Source of the DNA: Saururus chinensis | Taxonomy: Eukaryota > Streptophyta > Magnoliopsida > Piperales > Saururaceae | Direction: 5' to 3' | Assembly (NCBI GenBank): GCA_035235625.1 | Contig: CP141143.1 | Span: forward strand, 48,243,160-48,307,159 | Length of the DNA stretch: 64,000 nt | In this document: one piece after another, positions 1 through 10,355 of the stretch | Position numbering within the stretch: position 1 is the stretch's first letter | How the letters are laid out: every line of letters starts with the position of its first letter | Notes under the pieces: generated by a model | Database searches by the model: none | Seen by the model: only the letters and a program-made list of their open reading frames with translations | What the model was told of the DNA's origin: nothing | Position numbers and translations under genes: made by a program

Positions 1-2181
1 AATACCTATGATGTGTCTCTGGAAATACCCTCCCAATTGCTGCAGTAATTGTAGGATCTTGATCAATGACCATGACAGTTGGTGGACAACCTGACATTAC
101 TTCATTTCATTTTTGGAATAACCACACAAAGGAGTCAGTCTTCTCATCACTCAAAAACCCACAACCCAACAATACAGACTCTTCATGATGATTAATTCAT
201 GTAAAAGGAGCAAATATCAATCTATATTCATTTGAATCATATGTTGTGTCAAAAATAACAACATCCCTAAAATGATGGAAGGCCTTCCTTGCAAGACCAT
301 CAGCCCAAAAGCAATGCCGTAATCTTTTTTCTTCATCCATCTCAATAGCATAATAGAAAAAAGGATTCATCTCTTTTGTCTCCTTAAGATGCTCTATCAA
401 AAGGTCAGCATCTTGAGCTTTTCTTTCCTTCTTCCTTGCACTAATTTCATTGTGAATATCTTTCTCAATACATCCAATAGTTTGAAAACCACCTGATTGT
501 ATTTCCAAAATTGACATAAGTTGTGATGTCTGAATGTTGGCTTGGTCAAAAGTCTCTATTAAGCTCCTATGCACTGAATTGACTGCGCTATGATTTTTTA
601 AAAGGTGGACTTTGCGTGGAGTGTGCATGATGTGGTTGTGTTCTTCCACAAATTTTGCTACTATCCACCTTCCGCTACCATCTAACTTAACCCTCAATAA
701 AGCAAGACACCCATCTCGTATGATAGGACGCTTCCTTTTTGCTCCACAATTAGCATCTTCTTGTTTCTGAATGTAATGACCAGATCACTGACACACAAAT
801 CTCTTTGAATCCACAACTCTTTTAGCTTCATTCTTCTTGTATGTACAAGAGCTTTTACGGATGCTAAAACCCATAATTTTAGCATATGCAATGTAGAATG
901 CTTCAACTTCTTGCAATGAGTTAAAACTTTTCCCAATAGTTGGCTTGGAGGACTTGTGATAAGTATAATTTATGCGTTATTTTACCCTTAATTATTTTAT
1001 TTTCTAGTCTCATTTAAGTGTTAATATAGGTTAAATTATTAAATATTAAATTTAATTAGGTTAGAAAAAGCTTCCATGGTGTTTTGAATTAAATTGGCTT
1101 ATTTTGCAGATTCTTCATTGGCGATCGAACGGGGTCACTTACCGATCGATCGGTTACACGTGATTTTTAAGAAAATTCAGTTCAAGCGTTCGAACGGGCA
1201 TGCAGGGCGATCGATCGGCATAACGCGCAGATTCCTTATTTCACCCAATTTTGAGTCCTTCTCATATCCAACTCTTTTCTTACGGATCTAATGCCTATAT
1301 AAAGACTTATTTGGCACGAAATTAAGGGAGGAGAACAAGTAGATTTTCTGAAGAGAAGAAGGAAGAAGAAGATGGAGAAGAAGCCAAAGCTTTCAATGGA
1401 GATTGAATTATTTTCTTCTACCATGGAAGGCTAAACTATTATTTTACTTAGGAGTTGATGAACCTATAGATAAGTTTCAATTTCTTTTCTTTTTAATTTA
1501 GATCTCAGTTGTGAATTATGACAATTGTATGATAAGGATTTCCTTTTTAATGGAAGAGCTTTTTAATGTTTATTCAAATCTATGTTAATTTATGGTCTTG
1601 TAGATGATAGATTGATGTGGTTTTGATATTTGCATCAATTCTAATTTCTGTGATTTAGATGAGATGGTCATACAATAGTTTTAATGTTCAGATAATTAAG
1701 GATTTGGATGAGTTATACTAAGATTAGACGGGTCATGCCTATAGCTATTTAGTGTAGATGATTCGTGCTATTGTCGAAGATAGTTCATGCCATGGAAATT
1801 AATTAATGATTCTTTCTGAAGTAATTCTAGCTTGTAGCTAAGAATACTTATTCATATTCACACTAGATTTAGATTAAAAGTTAAAGAATTGTTATGGTTC
1901 TATAGTGGATTCGATTTCCTAAGTAAAATCTATCACATTAATCTCTTATTTTTAAACTAGTTGTTTTCTTTTCCTTTATTTAATTAAAGTTTAAGTTGTT
2001 TTAGTTTTAAACCAGCAAATTCTTCTTTATATTTAGTATAATTCATCCGTCCCTGAGGTTCGACAACCCTTAAATACTCATCCTAGTACAATTACCTTGT
2101 ACACTTGCAAAGGGTTTAATTATAAACGATCAACTTGGGCACATCAGGATGCATTAATTTCATTTGTTCAGGCTTAGACAT
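1..2181 (-). pseudogene. FAR1/FRS-type gene (FAR1 domain plus MULE transposase domain), broken and left-truncated
   Basis: Read on the minus strand, a start codon at 2179-2181 opens a protein beginning MSKPEQMKLMHPDVPKSS. The reading frame is interrupted by the solo LTR at 957-2132 and resumes at 956 without loss if the 5-bp duplication is counted once. The FAR1 DNA-binding region follows (EAFYIAYAKIMGFSIRKS, then VDSKRFVCQ, ending with FVEEHNH), the histidine-rich end of the WRKY-GCM1-like zinc fold. The MULE transposase core follows: VVIFDTTY with the first catalytic Asp, then VMVIDQDPTITAAIGRVFPE with the second. FAR1/FRS proteins are transposase-derived plant transcription factors in light and other signalling. 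Three in-frame TGA codons lie at 785-787, 197-199 and 107-109, besides the LTR insertion. The rest of the transposase domain and the SWIM finger would lie left of the window. It could also be an old Mutator-like transposon gene; no terminal inverted repeats are visible to decide. Confidence 0.85.
957..2132 (+). mobile_element. Solo LTR of an Athila-like Ty3/gypsy element
   Basis: This 1176-bp sequence starts TGATAAGTATAATTTA and ends ATAAACGATCA. It matches both LTRs of the complete element at 21184-28123 along its whole length. It is flanked by the 5-bp duplication ACTTG (952-956 and 2133-2137). No internal element sequence adjoins it, so it is a solo LTR left by recombination between two LTRs. 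A TATA box (TATATAAA, 1296-1303) marks the promoter. It sits inside the FAR1/FRS reading frame. Confidence 0.95.
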
Positions 2182-3289
2182 ATGTGAATTGGGGGAAGAT
2201 CCCTTGCCCTGTTCCACTTCACTGCACAGTTTAAATTTGATAAATCAATCATATGTAGGCAATACCAAATAAGTTGAAAATTAGGCGCAATGAAATGTGC
2301 TTTTATGCTACTACTAAACTTATTTATAATGAATCGACAACTCACAAGATAATTAATGATACAAATGAATGATGTTAAGCAATCTACTTTGTGATATATA
2401 TGCCATAATATAGTATAACACAAAATTATCAAACATAAAAAAAGTTTGGCAAAAATATTAATAATCAAATATCATAGTAAAAAGGGGGCCCAAGTTCCAA
2501 CCTACTGTGAGTAGCTTGGGCTCCTGATGATACAACATTGCCTAATAAATAATAAAAATTTCACAAAAGCACTGTTAGGAGAGAAGGCCCAAGTTTCAGC
2601 CTACGGTGAACAGCTTGAAGCAAACCAACAAACAGAAAAAGGGGCCCAAACCTTGCTGGAACAAACCAACAAACAGTATACGGACAATAACCATAAACTA
2701 TAATTCCTATATGCAAAAGCATACAAAGTGCAAGAAACAACAGAAAAAATTAGATTCATTGCACCTCCAATCAAAACCAACGTAAATAAGATAAATTTCA
2801 CCTCCGGTCAAAACCAACGTAAAAAGGATATATTGCACCTCTAATCAAAACCAATGTCTGCCTATTCAAAAATGATGCCTATTCAAAAAGGAAAAAGAGA
2901 TGAACTTCCGGACATAGGAACGAGCTGCTTCCGACCAACCACAAATAAAAGGAAAGGTTAAAACCAAAGGGGGGGAAAGCAAGGATTCACACACCTGTGG
3001 ATTCGACACGGTTGCATATGGTAACATGGGGCAAGGTAGTGACACAGAGGAGGTTGTAGAGGCATGCGACTGTGGAGGTGATGAAGGAGAGGTGGGGTGC
3101 GGTACGGGTCGCTTGCTAGGAGCATGAAAGGGAGGGAGGAGGTCGCGGGTAGCAATGCATGACGGAGGAGAATGCGTGAGCTCAACTCGGGCGACCCATG
3201 GCTGCCAACAGAGAGGAAGAGGAATGGGCAGCACAACACTGGAGAGTCTTAAACGGAAGAGGTGGTTTAGGGAGGAGAGGGCATTGCTG
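2182..3289. other. Non-coding stretch upstream of the FAR1/FRS pseudogene
   Basis: I recognise no gene here. Contents are two imperfect copies of a motif beginning GGCCCAAGTT and ending near AGCTTG (about 2486-2526 and 2586-2620), a repeated CAAACCAACAAACAG (about 2623 and 2664), and a GC-richer block at 2880-3240. That block lies at a plausible distance for a 5' untranslated exon of the FAR1/FRS gene, and a donor-like CAG/GTGTGT lies on the minus strand near 2997, but this is only a guess. Longer reading frames in the GC-richer block have no recognisable protein content. Confidence 0.5.
2762..2858. repeat. Short tandem repeat, 37-bp unit, about 2.6 copies
   Basis: Units start at 2762, 2799 and 2836, each beginning CACCTC and containing TCAAAACCAA. 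The third copy is partial. The unit is AT-rich and not related to any other repeat I see in the window. Confidence 0.8.
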
Positions 3290-3410
3290 GAATTTTAAAA
3301 AAAATAAAAGCCACTCGGTGGAGCGCCAATACACGAGACCCTGGATTGAATTGGAGGGTTAGTATATAGCGAGCATACTCAGCGCATCCAACTTGCCATC
3401 ACACTGTAGC
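3290..3410 (-). mobile_element. Possible tRNA-derived SINE
   Basis: On the minus strand this stretch has a sequence close to a Pol III A box (TGGCAAGTTGG). About 35 bases later comes a B-box-like AATTCAATCC, followed by a short unrelated body and a T/A-rich tail. This order and spacing are those of tRNA-derived SINEs. No clear target duplication was found and neither box is perfect, so the call is tentative. A decayed tRNA-like sequence is the main alternative. Confidence 0.3.
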
Positions 3411-3415
3411 ATTAC

Positions 3416-3443
<28 letters not shown>
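3416..3443. repeat. (AT)n microsatellite at the duplication edge
   Basis: A run of alternating A and T. The sequence immediately to its right matches that after the shorter TA run near 48725, so this is the left edge of the segmental duplication. Confidence 0.9.
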
Positions 3444-3446
<3 letters not shown>

Positions 3447-4711
3447 GTATTGATACGATATGGGCAATACATGATGAAAATATCAATAAACTAAACTAGA
3501 GGGGCTCAAAGGCGAAAACTTGAGGCAATCTTTGACATGTGGTCTTTCTCTAAAAAGTTAGAAAATTTTTAACGATTTTCAGTTTTATGAGCACCTCTTG
3601 TTTATGGTCATTGGCTATCTAAATCTAATTAATTGATTGGGCTACTATGCTTATAATGTTCTGTGCATGAAATGAGAATATAAAGCCATGAACTTCACAC
3701 CGGAATTTATAATACATAGCAGGCAGAGGGATAAAACTATTAACAAGTTAGGAAGAATATTTTATTGCATTGCCGGCAGGCATCTATTCTTTTTTTTCAC
3801 CAATTCGGTTGTCATGTGTGCTAAGGTTTGAATCTTTAGACAAAAATAGCCCTGACTCTTAACTTTTTGTGCAACGACAAAGGGGTGGAAAATCATGGTC
3901 TCTCCATGCTAAGGAAAAAAGTATGGATTTTATTTGTATTTTATACAAGTATATGGCATTTTTTCCCCTCTATCTATATTATATATCATAATAATCAGGT
4001 ATTTTTAATAATGTGCATTTTCCCCATTTAATATGCATTTTTTACATATAATATATATTTCTCCCTTTATTCTGGGTTTCATAATCTTACAGATACTTCT
4101 ACTCTACAAGAAATTAAATTTTTATATTTTACTTATTTTTAATAATAATTTTTTTTTTATCCATACTTTTCACACATTTTATCATTTTTTTTGTTCTTCA
4201 TCCCTAGCCGTACTATTATGGTACCCGTGCTTTGTCACTGAACTCCCTTATTGATGAACATGGAGTTTGTCCCAAAGAAGACGTATGGGAAATGAAGTTT
4301 CGTAGAGGGGATATTTTAGTGTTGTACACTGAAGTAAAACCTAAAGTACAATTCATGGGCAACAACTAGAAAAGTAAAATTAATGGGATTTGCATTCATT
4401 TGGTTCATATTAACTAGCTCTTGCATTTTGCCTGAAGTAGTGCCCGTCTCATTAAGAATTCTTATCTCTATCTAACTCATTCAAATTTGGGAATAATTAA
4501 GGGAAATCGATCAACTAAAGTTCTTGTCGCTCGAGCAATCAATTTAAGTTAAAATTTAGCATATCCAAAAAAGCTAGATTGGCAATTAGAAGGGGATTTA
4601 GGTTCAAACTATTTGGTTCAATCGACAGAAAGTATGATACGCAGGGCTATTGGCTGATTGCATTTATCTAATTGTTTGATATTAACATATCGATATTTAT
4701 GTTCTCTACAG
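3430..4711 (+). other. CRK intron 1-2 sequence, duplicated copy lacking the membrane exon
   Basis: This stretch matches 48727-50216 base for base over long runs, with scattered differences. In the intact gene the corresponding interval carries exon 2 (49799-49957), which encodes the membrane helix. Here the sequence passes from the shared intron-1 text near 4490 straight to the shared intron-2 text, and exon 2 is missing. No gene other than the CRK remnant is present. Confidence 0.85.
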
Positions 4712-4882
4712 AGAAGGAAAACAGCCGAGCTTTATTAAAAGCACTGGGGCCTTTATCCAATAGAGATCTCTCAAGAGGTACTATAGAGGATGATCAATTT
4801 AGAAGTCCTGAATTCCCTGTGATAGATTTAGCTACAATACAAGATGCTACTGACAACTTTTGCGATGAGAATAAGTTGGGAG

Positions 4883-5085
4883 TGAGAAGAAACAAAGACG
4901 TATTTCATTTACAGAAAATACAGTTCTTTATAGATACAAGTATGTATTTCCTAGTGGGGAATACACAGTAGATACAAGAGTGTATTTCTACAGGGAAAGG
5001 GTGTAGTGACAAGTGGACGATGGTGATTACAAGGAGAGGGGTGTCTAGGATTGCCATGGTGGCATGGGAGGAGGTGTCCTTAATA
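4883..5085 (-). repeat. Copia-1 left LTR (3' LTR of the minus-strand element)
   Basis: About 203 bp, TGAGAAGAAACAAAGACG at the outer edge and CCTTAATA at the inner edge. It aligns with the 202-bp LTRs of copia-2. The inner flank begins with a G/C-run (GCCCCCGGG) that is shared with copia-2 and lies where the polypurine tract is expected. Confidence 0.85.
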
Positions 5086-5185
5086 GCCCCCGGGAAACTC
5101 ATGGTGGAGGTAGAACCATGAGTTTGGAGCGTAACTGCTGAAACCACTCGATGGAGAGAGGCTTGGTGAGGACGTCGGCCACTTG

Positions 5186-7135
5186 CTAAGCGGAGGGAGT
5201 ATGCTGAACACCAAGCTTGCCGGCTAAAACCTGCTCCCGAACATAGTGATGATCAAGTTCGATGTGCTTAGTTCGGGCGTGGAACACCGAGTTGGCCGAG
5301 AGAGAGATGGCGGATTTGTTGTCACACCATAAGATGGGGGTGGAGGGGAGGGACACTCCAAGGAATGTGAGGACCATGCGGGCCCACGTGATCTCAGTGG
5401 CTGTGCTGGAGAGAGCCCGATACTCGGCTTCGGTAGAGGAGTGGGCCACTGTGTCTTGCTTTTTGGACTTCCAAAGAATGGGGTTAGAACTAAGGTAGAG
5501 GCAGTACCCGGAAATGGACCGATGATCAATGGGGTCACCTTCCCAATCTGAGTCGGAGAAGGCATAGAGAGCAGGAGTGTTGGGTCGAAGGAGGAGCCCA
5601 TGAGTGAAGGTACCTTTGAGGTAGCGAAGGATTCTTTTAACAGCCATATAGTGAGAGGTGGAGGGGTTGTGCATGTATTGGCAAACGAAGTTGACGGCAT
5701 AGGCAAGGTCGGGACGGGTGGATGTGAGGTATTGTAAGGCGCTAACAATGCTTTTGTAGTGAGAGGGGTTGGGGAAGGGTAGGTCGTGGGGATCGTGGGG
5801 AGGGCGTTTGTAGGTGGTGGGGGTCGGGGAAGCTTTACATTGGACATAGAGGCACGGGCAAGAATATCAAGAGCATATTAGGGTTGGGAGAGGAAGAGGC
5901 CATTGGGGGAGCAGGTGACTTCAATGCCAAGGAAGTGATGGAGGTCGCCGAGGTCTTTAATAGCAAAGGTGTAGCTTAGGAGGGAAATGACTTGTTGAAT
6001 GTGGGGGGGATGGTTACCGGTGATAAGGATGTCTTCGACGTATAGGACAAGGATGGTGATGTGGGAGCCTTCGGTGTGAAGGAAAAGGGAGGTATCAGCA
6101 TGACAGGAGATAAAGTCAAGGGAGAGAAGGTAGGTGGAAAAGCAAAGGTACCAAGCACGAGGGGCTTGTTTGAGGCCATAGAGGGCTTTGTGCAGGCGAC
6201 AAACATGGTTGGGCCGAGTGACATCATGATAACCGGGGGGTTGTGCCATGTAGAGTTCTTCAGAGATAGAGCCGTGAAGGAAGGCATTGGAAACGTCGAG
6301 TTGCTTAATGGGCCAAGAGCAGGTGATGGCGAGGCTGAGAACAATCCGAACCGTGTAAGGTTTGACCATAGGACTAAATGTCTCATTGTAGTCAAGGCCT
6401 TCCTCTTGATGGAACCCTTTGGTAACAAGGCGGGCCTTGTAGCGAGAGATAGTCCCATTGGCATTACGCTTGATTTTGTAAGTCCAGCGGCAACCAATGA
6501 CATTGGAAGAGGGCGGGGGAACCACTAAGCTCCAAGTACCTTGTTTGTGGAGGGCTTTAATTTCCTCATCCATAGCGGTACACCATTCAGGAATGGAGGA
6601 GGCAATTTTGAAGGAAGAGGGTTCATTTTGAGGTGGAGAGATAGTGAGGAGGGAAAAAGGGACACGAGGACATACGATCCCAGCTTTGCTACGAGTGTTC
6701 ATTGAGTGAGGGGGAGGGGAAGGGGAGGGGGAAGAGAGGGGTGTGGGGGGGAGAGGAGTGGGGCGGGAAGGGGAGAAGGAGGGAAGTTAGAGGGGAGGGG
6801 AGAGGGGGGGAGAGAGGGCGGTGGTTGTTGTGAGGACGGATGGGGGGTAGGGGTAGGGGTAGGGGTAGGGATGGGGGAGGGGAGGGGAGGGGAGGGAGTG
6901 ATGGAAATAGGAAGGGGGAGTGTGGTGGGGGGATTTGGGGTAGGGAGGTGGTCATGGTGAGGGTAGTTTCTATGATGTGCCGGTGTTTTCTTTTGGCAAC
7001 GCCATTTTGTTCGGAGGTATGAGGGCAGGAGGTTTGGTAGGAGATGCCATGAGAGGAGAGGTAGGAAGAGAGGTGGTGGCTGAGGTATTGACCGCCATTG
7101 TCAGTGCGGAGGGTGGTGACGGTGTGGTGGAGGGT
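5186..7135 (-). pseudogene. Copia-1 pol remains: integrase end, reverse transcriptase, RNase H
   Basis: Minus-strand translation shows copia reverse transcriptase (SNVIGCRWTYKIK, KARLVTKGF, LDVSNAFLHG, YGLKQAPRAWY) and RNase H ([28 protein letters not shown]). A small integrase segment (RTDNGGQYLS, CPHTSEQNGVA) lies near the right end. A proline-rich linker lies between integrase and reverse transcriptase (about 6700-6960) and makes the plus strand extremely G-rich. This is a fossil with several breaks. Confidence 0.9.
6842..6899 (+). repeat. G-rich tract with strong G-quadruplex potential
   Basis: The plus strand carries five or more consecutive GGGG runs separated by TA (GGGGTAGGGGTAGGGGTA) followed by GGGGA repeats. 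The minus strand encodes the proline-rich linker of copia-1, so the composition comes from coding for proline. It is not a plant telomere repeat. Confidence 0.8.
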
Positions 7136-7811
7136 TCGTTTGAGTTGGCCACGGGCCAGCAACCTCTTACGCCAGCAGATGTGGCCTTGCAGCGGACAGG
7201 AGGCAGGTGTCCCGCTGCCTATCGCTTGGCTAGGGGGCGGACTGAGAGGATGGAAGAGGCGCGAGACTGCTTGACCAAGGCAGTCAAGCCGATGAAGAAG
7301 TATGCGGACAGAGACCGAAGACCTCTTGAGTTTCAGGTTGGGGATAAGGTTATGCTGAAACTTACTCCCCAACTCTGGAAAAAGCTAAGAAGGAAGGATG
7401 TGCACAAAGGATTGATACAGTGGTATGATGGACCCTTTGAGGTGAAGCGGCGAGTTGGTCAGCTAGCATACCAACTTGAGTTGCCTGAACACTTCAAGAT
7501 TCACCCTACTTTCCATGTCAGTTTCCTTAAGCCTTTTCATGCAGACTTAGACGATTCCAGCAGAGGTACTTCGAAGAGAGCCCCGCCTACGATCATAACC
7601 TCTTTTGAAAAGGAGGTTGATGCTATTCTTGACAGCAGGGTCGAAGGAATGAGCAAGAAGAATAGGAGGATCTTCTACTTGGTTAAGTGGATGGGTCTTC
7701 TAGAGTCGGAGAACAGCTGGGAGCGAGATGTCGCATTATGGCAGTTTGAAGACAAGGTTCGAGATTACTTAGCCTTGACGAAGGTGTCGAGCGGATTGGT
7801 TGGGGCAGGCC

Positions 7812-8474
7812 TGTTAGCCCCTCCACTTTTTGCATAGATAAGGGGGCGGCTACCCCCTATACTTGGCAGCCGACAGACAAGTTAGCCTTGGCAACAGACA
7901 GCCTAGGCAGCCCCTTGGGGACGGACGGATGTTGGGAGCAGCGTTGGAGCAGTTCCAGATGAGCACTCGCCTTGCAGAGCAGATTGAGGCTGAGCACTCG
8001 CCTTGCACCACAACACCCTAGGGACGGACTCCTAACCGAAGACGGAATCCTTTACAGGTTTCCTTACTTGGCTGAGATGACCTTGGGCTGGGAGAGTTTG
8101 GGACAGAGAGGGACTCTGTATTGGGTTGGGCTATATTGTATTCCTAGTGAGACTCGGACCAGAATTGCTGAGTCTATATGAAGGGAGAGGATGGGGTGGC
8201 CATGGCTGACAGAAAAACCTTGTGAGGACGAACCAGAGAGTTCTGGACAGTGACTGGCTTGTCAGCCCCGACCCTCTCCCTACCATTGTAACCCGACGGA
8301 CTGTGATTACAAGTATTGGGCGGAGCCCCTTTGAACCAGAGATGGCTATGCAGGCTGATTCCTTGTTCCCTTTGTGCATACGAGAGGGAAGGTCGCGAGA
8401 GAAGGCTGCTGGTTATGCGTTGCAACCAGGCCAGCACGGGTGTGGACGCTAGGCAAAGCTCTGCGCCTATGACA
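7812..8474 (+). repeat. Chromovirus LTR, left copy
   Basis: 663 bp, starting TGTTAGCCCCTCC and ending TATGACA. It follows a purine-rich TTGGGGCAGGCC that fits a polypurine tract of the unit to its left. It is shorter than the right copy because the internal GACTCCTAG repeat region differs. Confidence 0.85.
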
Positions 8475-8476
8475 GT

Positions 8477-8494
8477 TGGTTCCATTGCCGGGAT
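8477..8494 (+). promoter_or_regulatory. Chromovirus primer-binding site
   Basis: TGGTTCCATTGCCGGGAT lies two bases after the LTR. Its complement ends in CCA and carries a CCCGG T-stem half, as expected for the 3' end of a tRNA. I cannot say which tRNA. Confidence 0.6.
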
Positions 8495-8551
8495 CCCCGA
8501 CGAACCAGGTACGTTTGCAGGGGATTTGGCGAGCAAGGACCCAGGGATTCC

Positions 8552-10350
8552 TTGTTGATTACAGACAGACGAGGTTCCACCATGACAGGCTTCATGCCGC
8601 AGTGGATGATAGACATGAAGGCCAGGATCGAAGCTTTGAAGACGGCTCTAGGGACCCTAGCTGAAGTCCAGGCTTCTGTGCGATCTGTCCAGGATCGCAT
8701 TGGGGCCTTCGACCAGCGTCTCTCCCTGGTTGAGATCAGTTCCTATGCAGACAAGGCTGGAGGAAGCACTTCCACAGGAGGTGCTGCCCGAGTCAATTCC
8801 CTAGCTGCAGACATGGCAGCCACCACGGATTACTTGAAGGATAAGCTACAGGAATTGAGGACGGAGATGGAAGGGAAGGTTCAAGAGCTGATGGACAAAA
8901 TCGCTCTCCTTGAGCGGGCTGTTTTGAACTCAGCACCTTCAGGGACGAAGGCAGAACCTAGACCCAAGACAAGGCAGTCTATGAAGAAAGCGAAGGTACC
9001 TGAACCAAAATCCTACTCTGGTTCCCGGAGTGCTAAGTATATTGAGAACTCTGTTTGGGATATGGAGCAGTTCTTCGCGATCACCCATACCTCGGATGAA
9101 GAGAAGGTCATGGTGACGAGCTTATATCTCTCGGGAGATGCCAAGCTTTGGTGGCGAACCAGGCTAGAAGATGATGATGCTGCTAGGCGTCCTCCTATCC
9201 AGACCTGGGTGATGATGAAGAAGGAACTCAGGGATCAGTTCCTCCCCACGAACACGGCGTGGGTTGCACGAGACTCTCTCAGGAAATTGAAGCAGACAGG
9301 GACGGTCAGGGAGTATGTAAAACAATTCTAGTCCCTCCTCTTGGACATCAAGCACATGATAGAGGATGACAAGTTGTTCAATTTCCTGACCAGCCTCCAG
9401 AATTGGGCACAGAATGAGTTACGAAGGCAGAACATTTGGGACCTCCCCTCAGCCATCACAGCAGCTGAAATGTTGGTTGACTACAAGTCAGAACCAACCA
9501 CGCAGAAAAAAGACAAAGGGCCTTCTTCCTCTAAGGGCGGATGCAGGCAGAATGGAGACACACGCAGGAACAATTTCAAGGGCAAGCGCAGTGAGCAGGC
9601 TGAACCCAACAAATCGAAGGGGATAGCTTGCTTCATCTGCCAAGGCCCTCACCGCGCAAAGGAGTGCCCGAAGAGGGAGAAGCTGAATGCTATTGTTGCT
9701 GAGAATGACTCTTCTTCGGAAGAGGAGGTCACTGCCCGGATGAACCCCATGCAGATTGTGAGTGCTATCCGAAAGGAGAAGGATCATGGCGGGCTGATAT
9801 TTGTTGAGGCCGTTCTGGACAAGCACCCAGTGCGGGCGCTAGTTGACATAGGTGCTTCCCATAATTTCCTAGCAGAGAAGTGCGTGAAGGCATGGGGCCT
9901 AAAGATGGAGAAGGTTCAAGCCCGGATCAAGGCAGTGAACTCAGAGGCAGCCCCAGTTTTTGGGAGTTGTCCATGACATGCCGGTGCGGATTGGTGAATG
10001 GACGGACAGAGTTAACTTCACCGTTGTTCCCTTGGATGACTTCGAGTTGATCCTTGGGCTGGATTTCATGAGGGTGGCTAGGGTGTCTGTGATGCCACAC
10101 CTTAGGGGTATTCTCATTGGTAATGAGAGAATTCCTTGCTTTGTTGGTGAGAACAAAGGCGAGACAGAGGTGCAGGTTGTGTCTACCCTTCAGCTAATGA
10201 AAGGCCTTGAACGAGGCCATAAGACTTACTTAGTCACAATGGTGGAAGCTGAGAACACAGCCATGGACGTTCCTGAGAAGGTGGAGAAGTTGTTGAGCGA
10301 GTTTGCGGACATGATGCCACCAGAGTTGCCGCAAACCCTTCCTCCTTGAC
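8552..10350 (+). pseudogene. Chromovirus gag and protease region
   Basis: The region encodes a long helical gag with the retrotransposon-gag core (YIENSVWDMEQFF, LWWRTRLEDD, ELRDQFLP) and a zinc knuckle (CFICQGPHRAKECP). The aspartic protease follows (ALVDIGASHNF, then ELILGLDFM). Order and content are normal for a plant chromovirus. It is a fossil with a few breaks. Confidence 0.88.
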
Positions 10351-10355
10351 GGGTT

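Noticed and set aside
1094-1291. Short open frame (MAYFADSS...) present in all three Athila-like LTRs, also at 21321-21536 and 27108-27323
   Set aside because: It lies in U3 upstream of the TATA box, has no protein-like composition, and its conservation follows from LTR copies being related.
2866-3239. Overlapping Pro/Ser-rich frames on the minus strand
   Set aside because: Two overlapping frames with no domain in a GC-rich stretch; possibly an untranslated exon of the FAR1/FRS gene, but not a protein gene.
6840-6900. Telomere-like GGGGTA array
   Set aside because: Plant telomeres are TTTAGGG; the array is the reverse strand of a proline-coding linker in copia pol.
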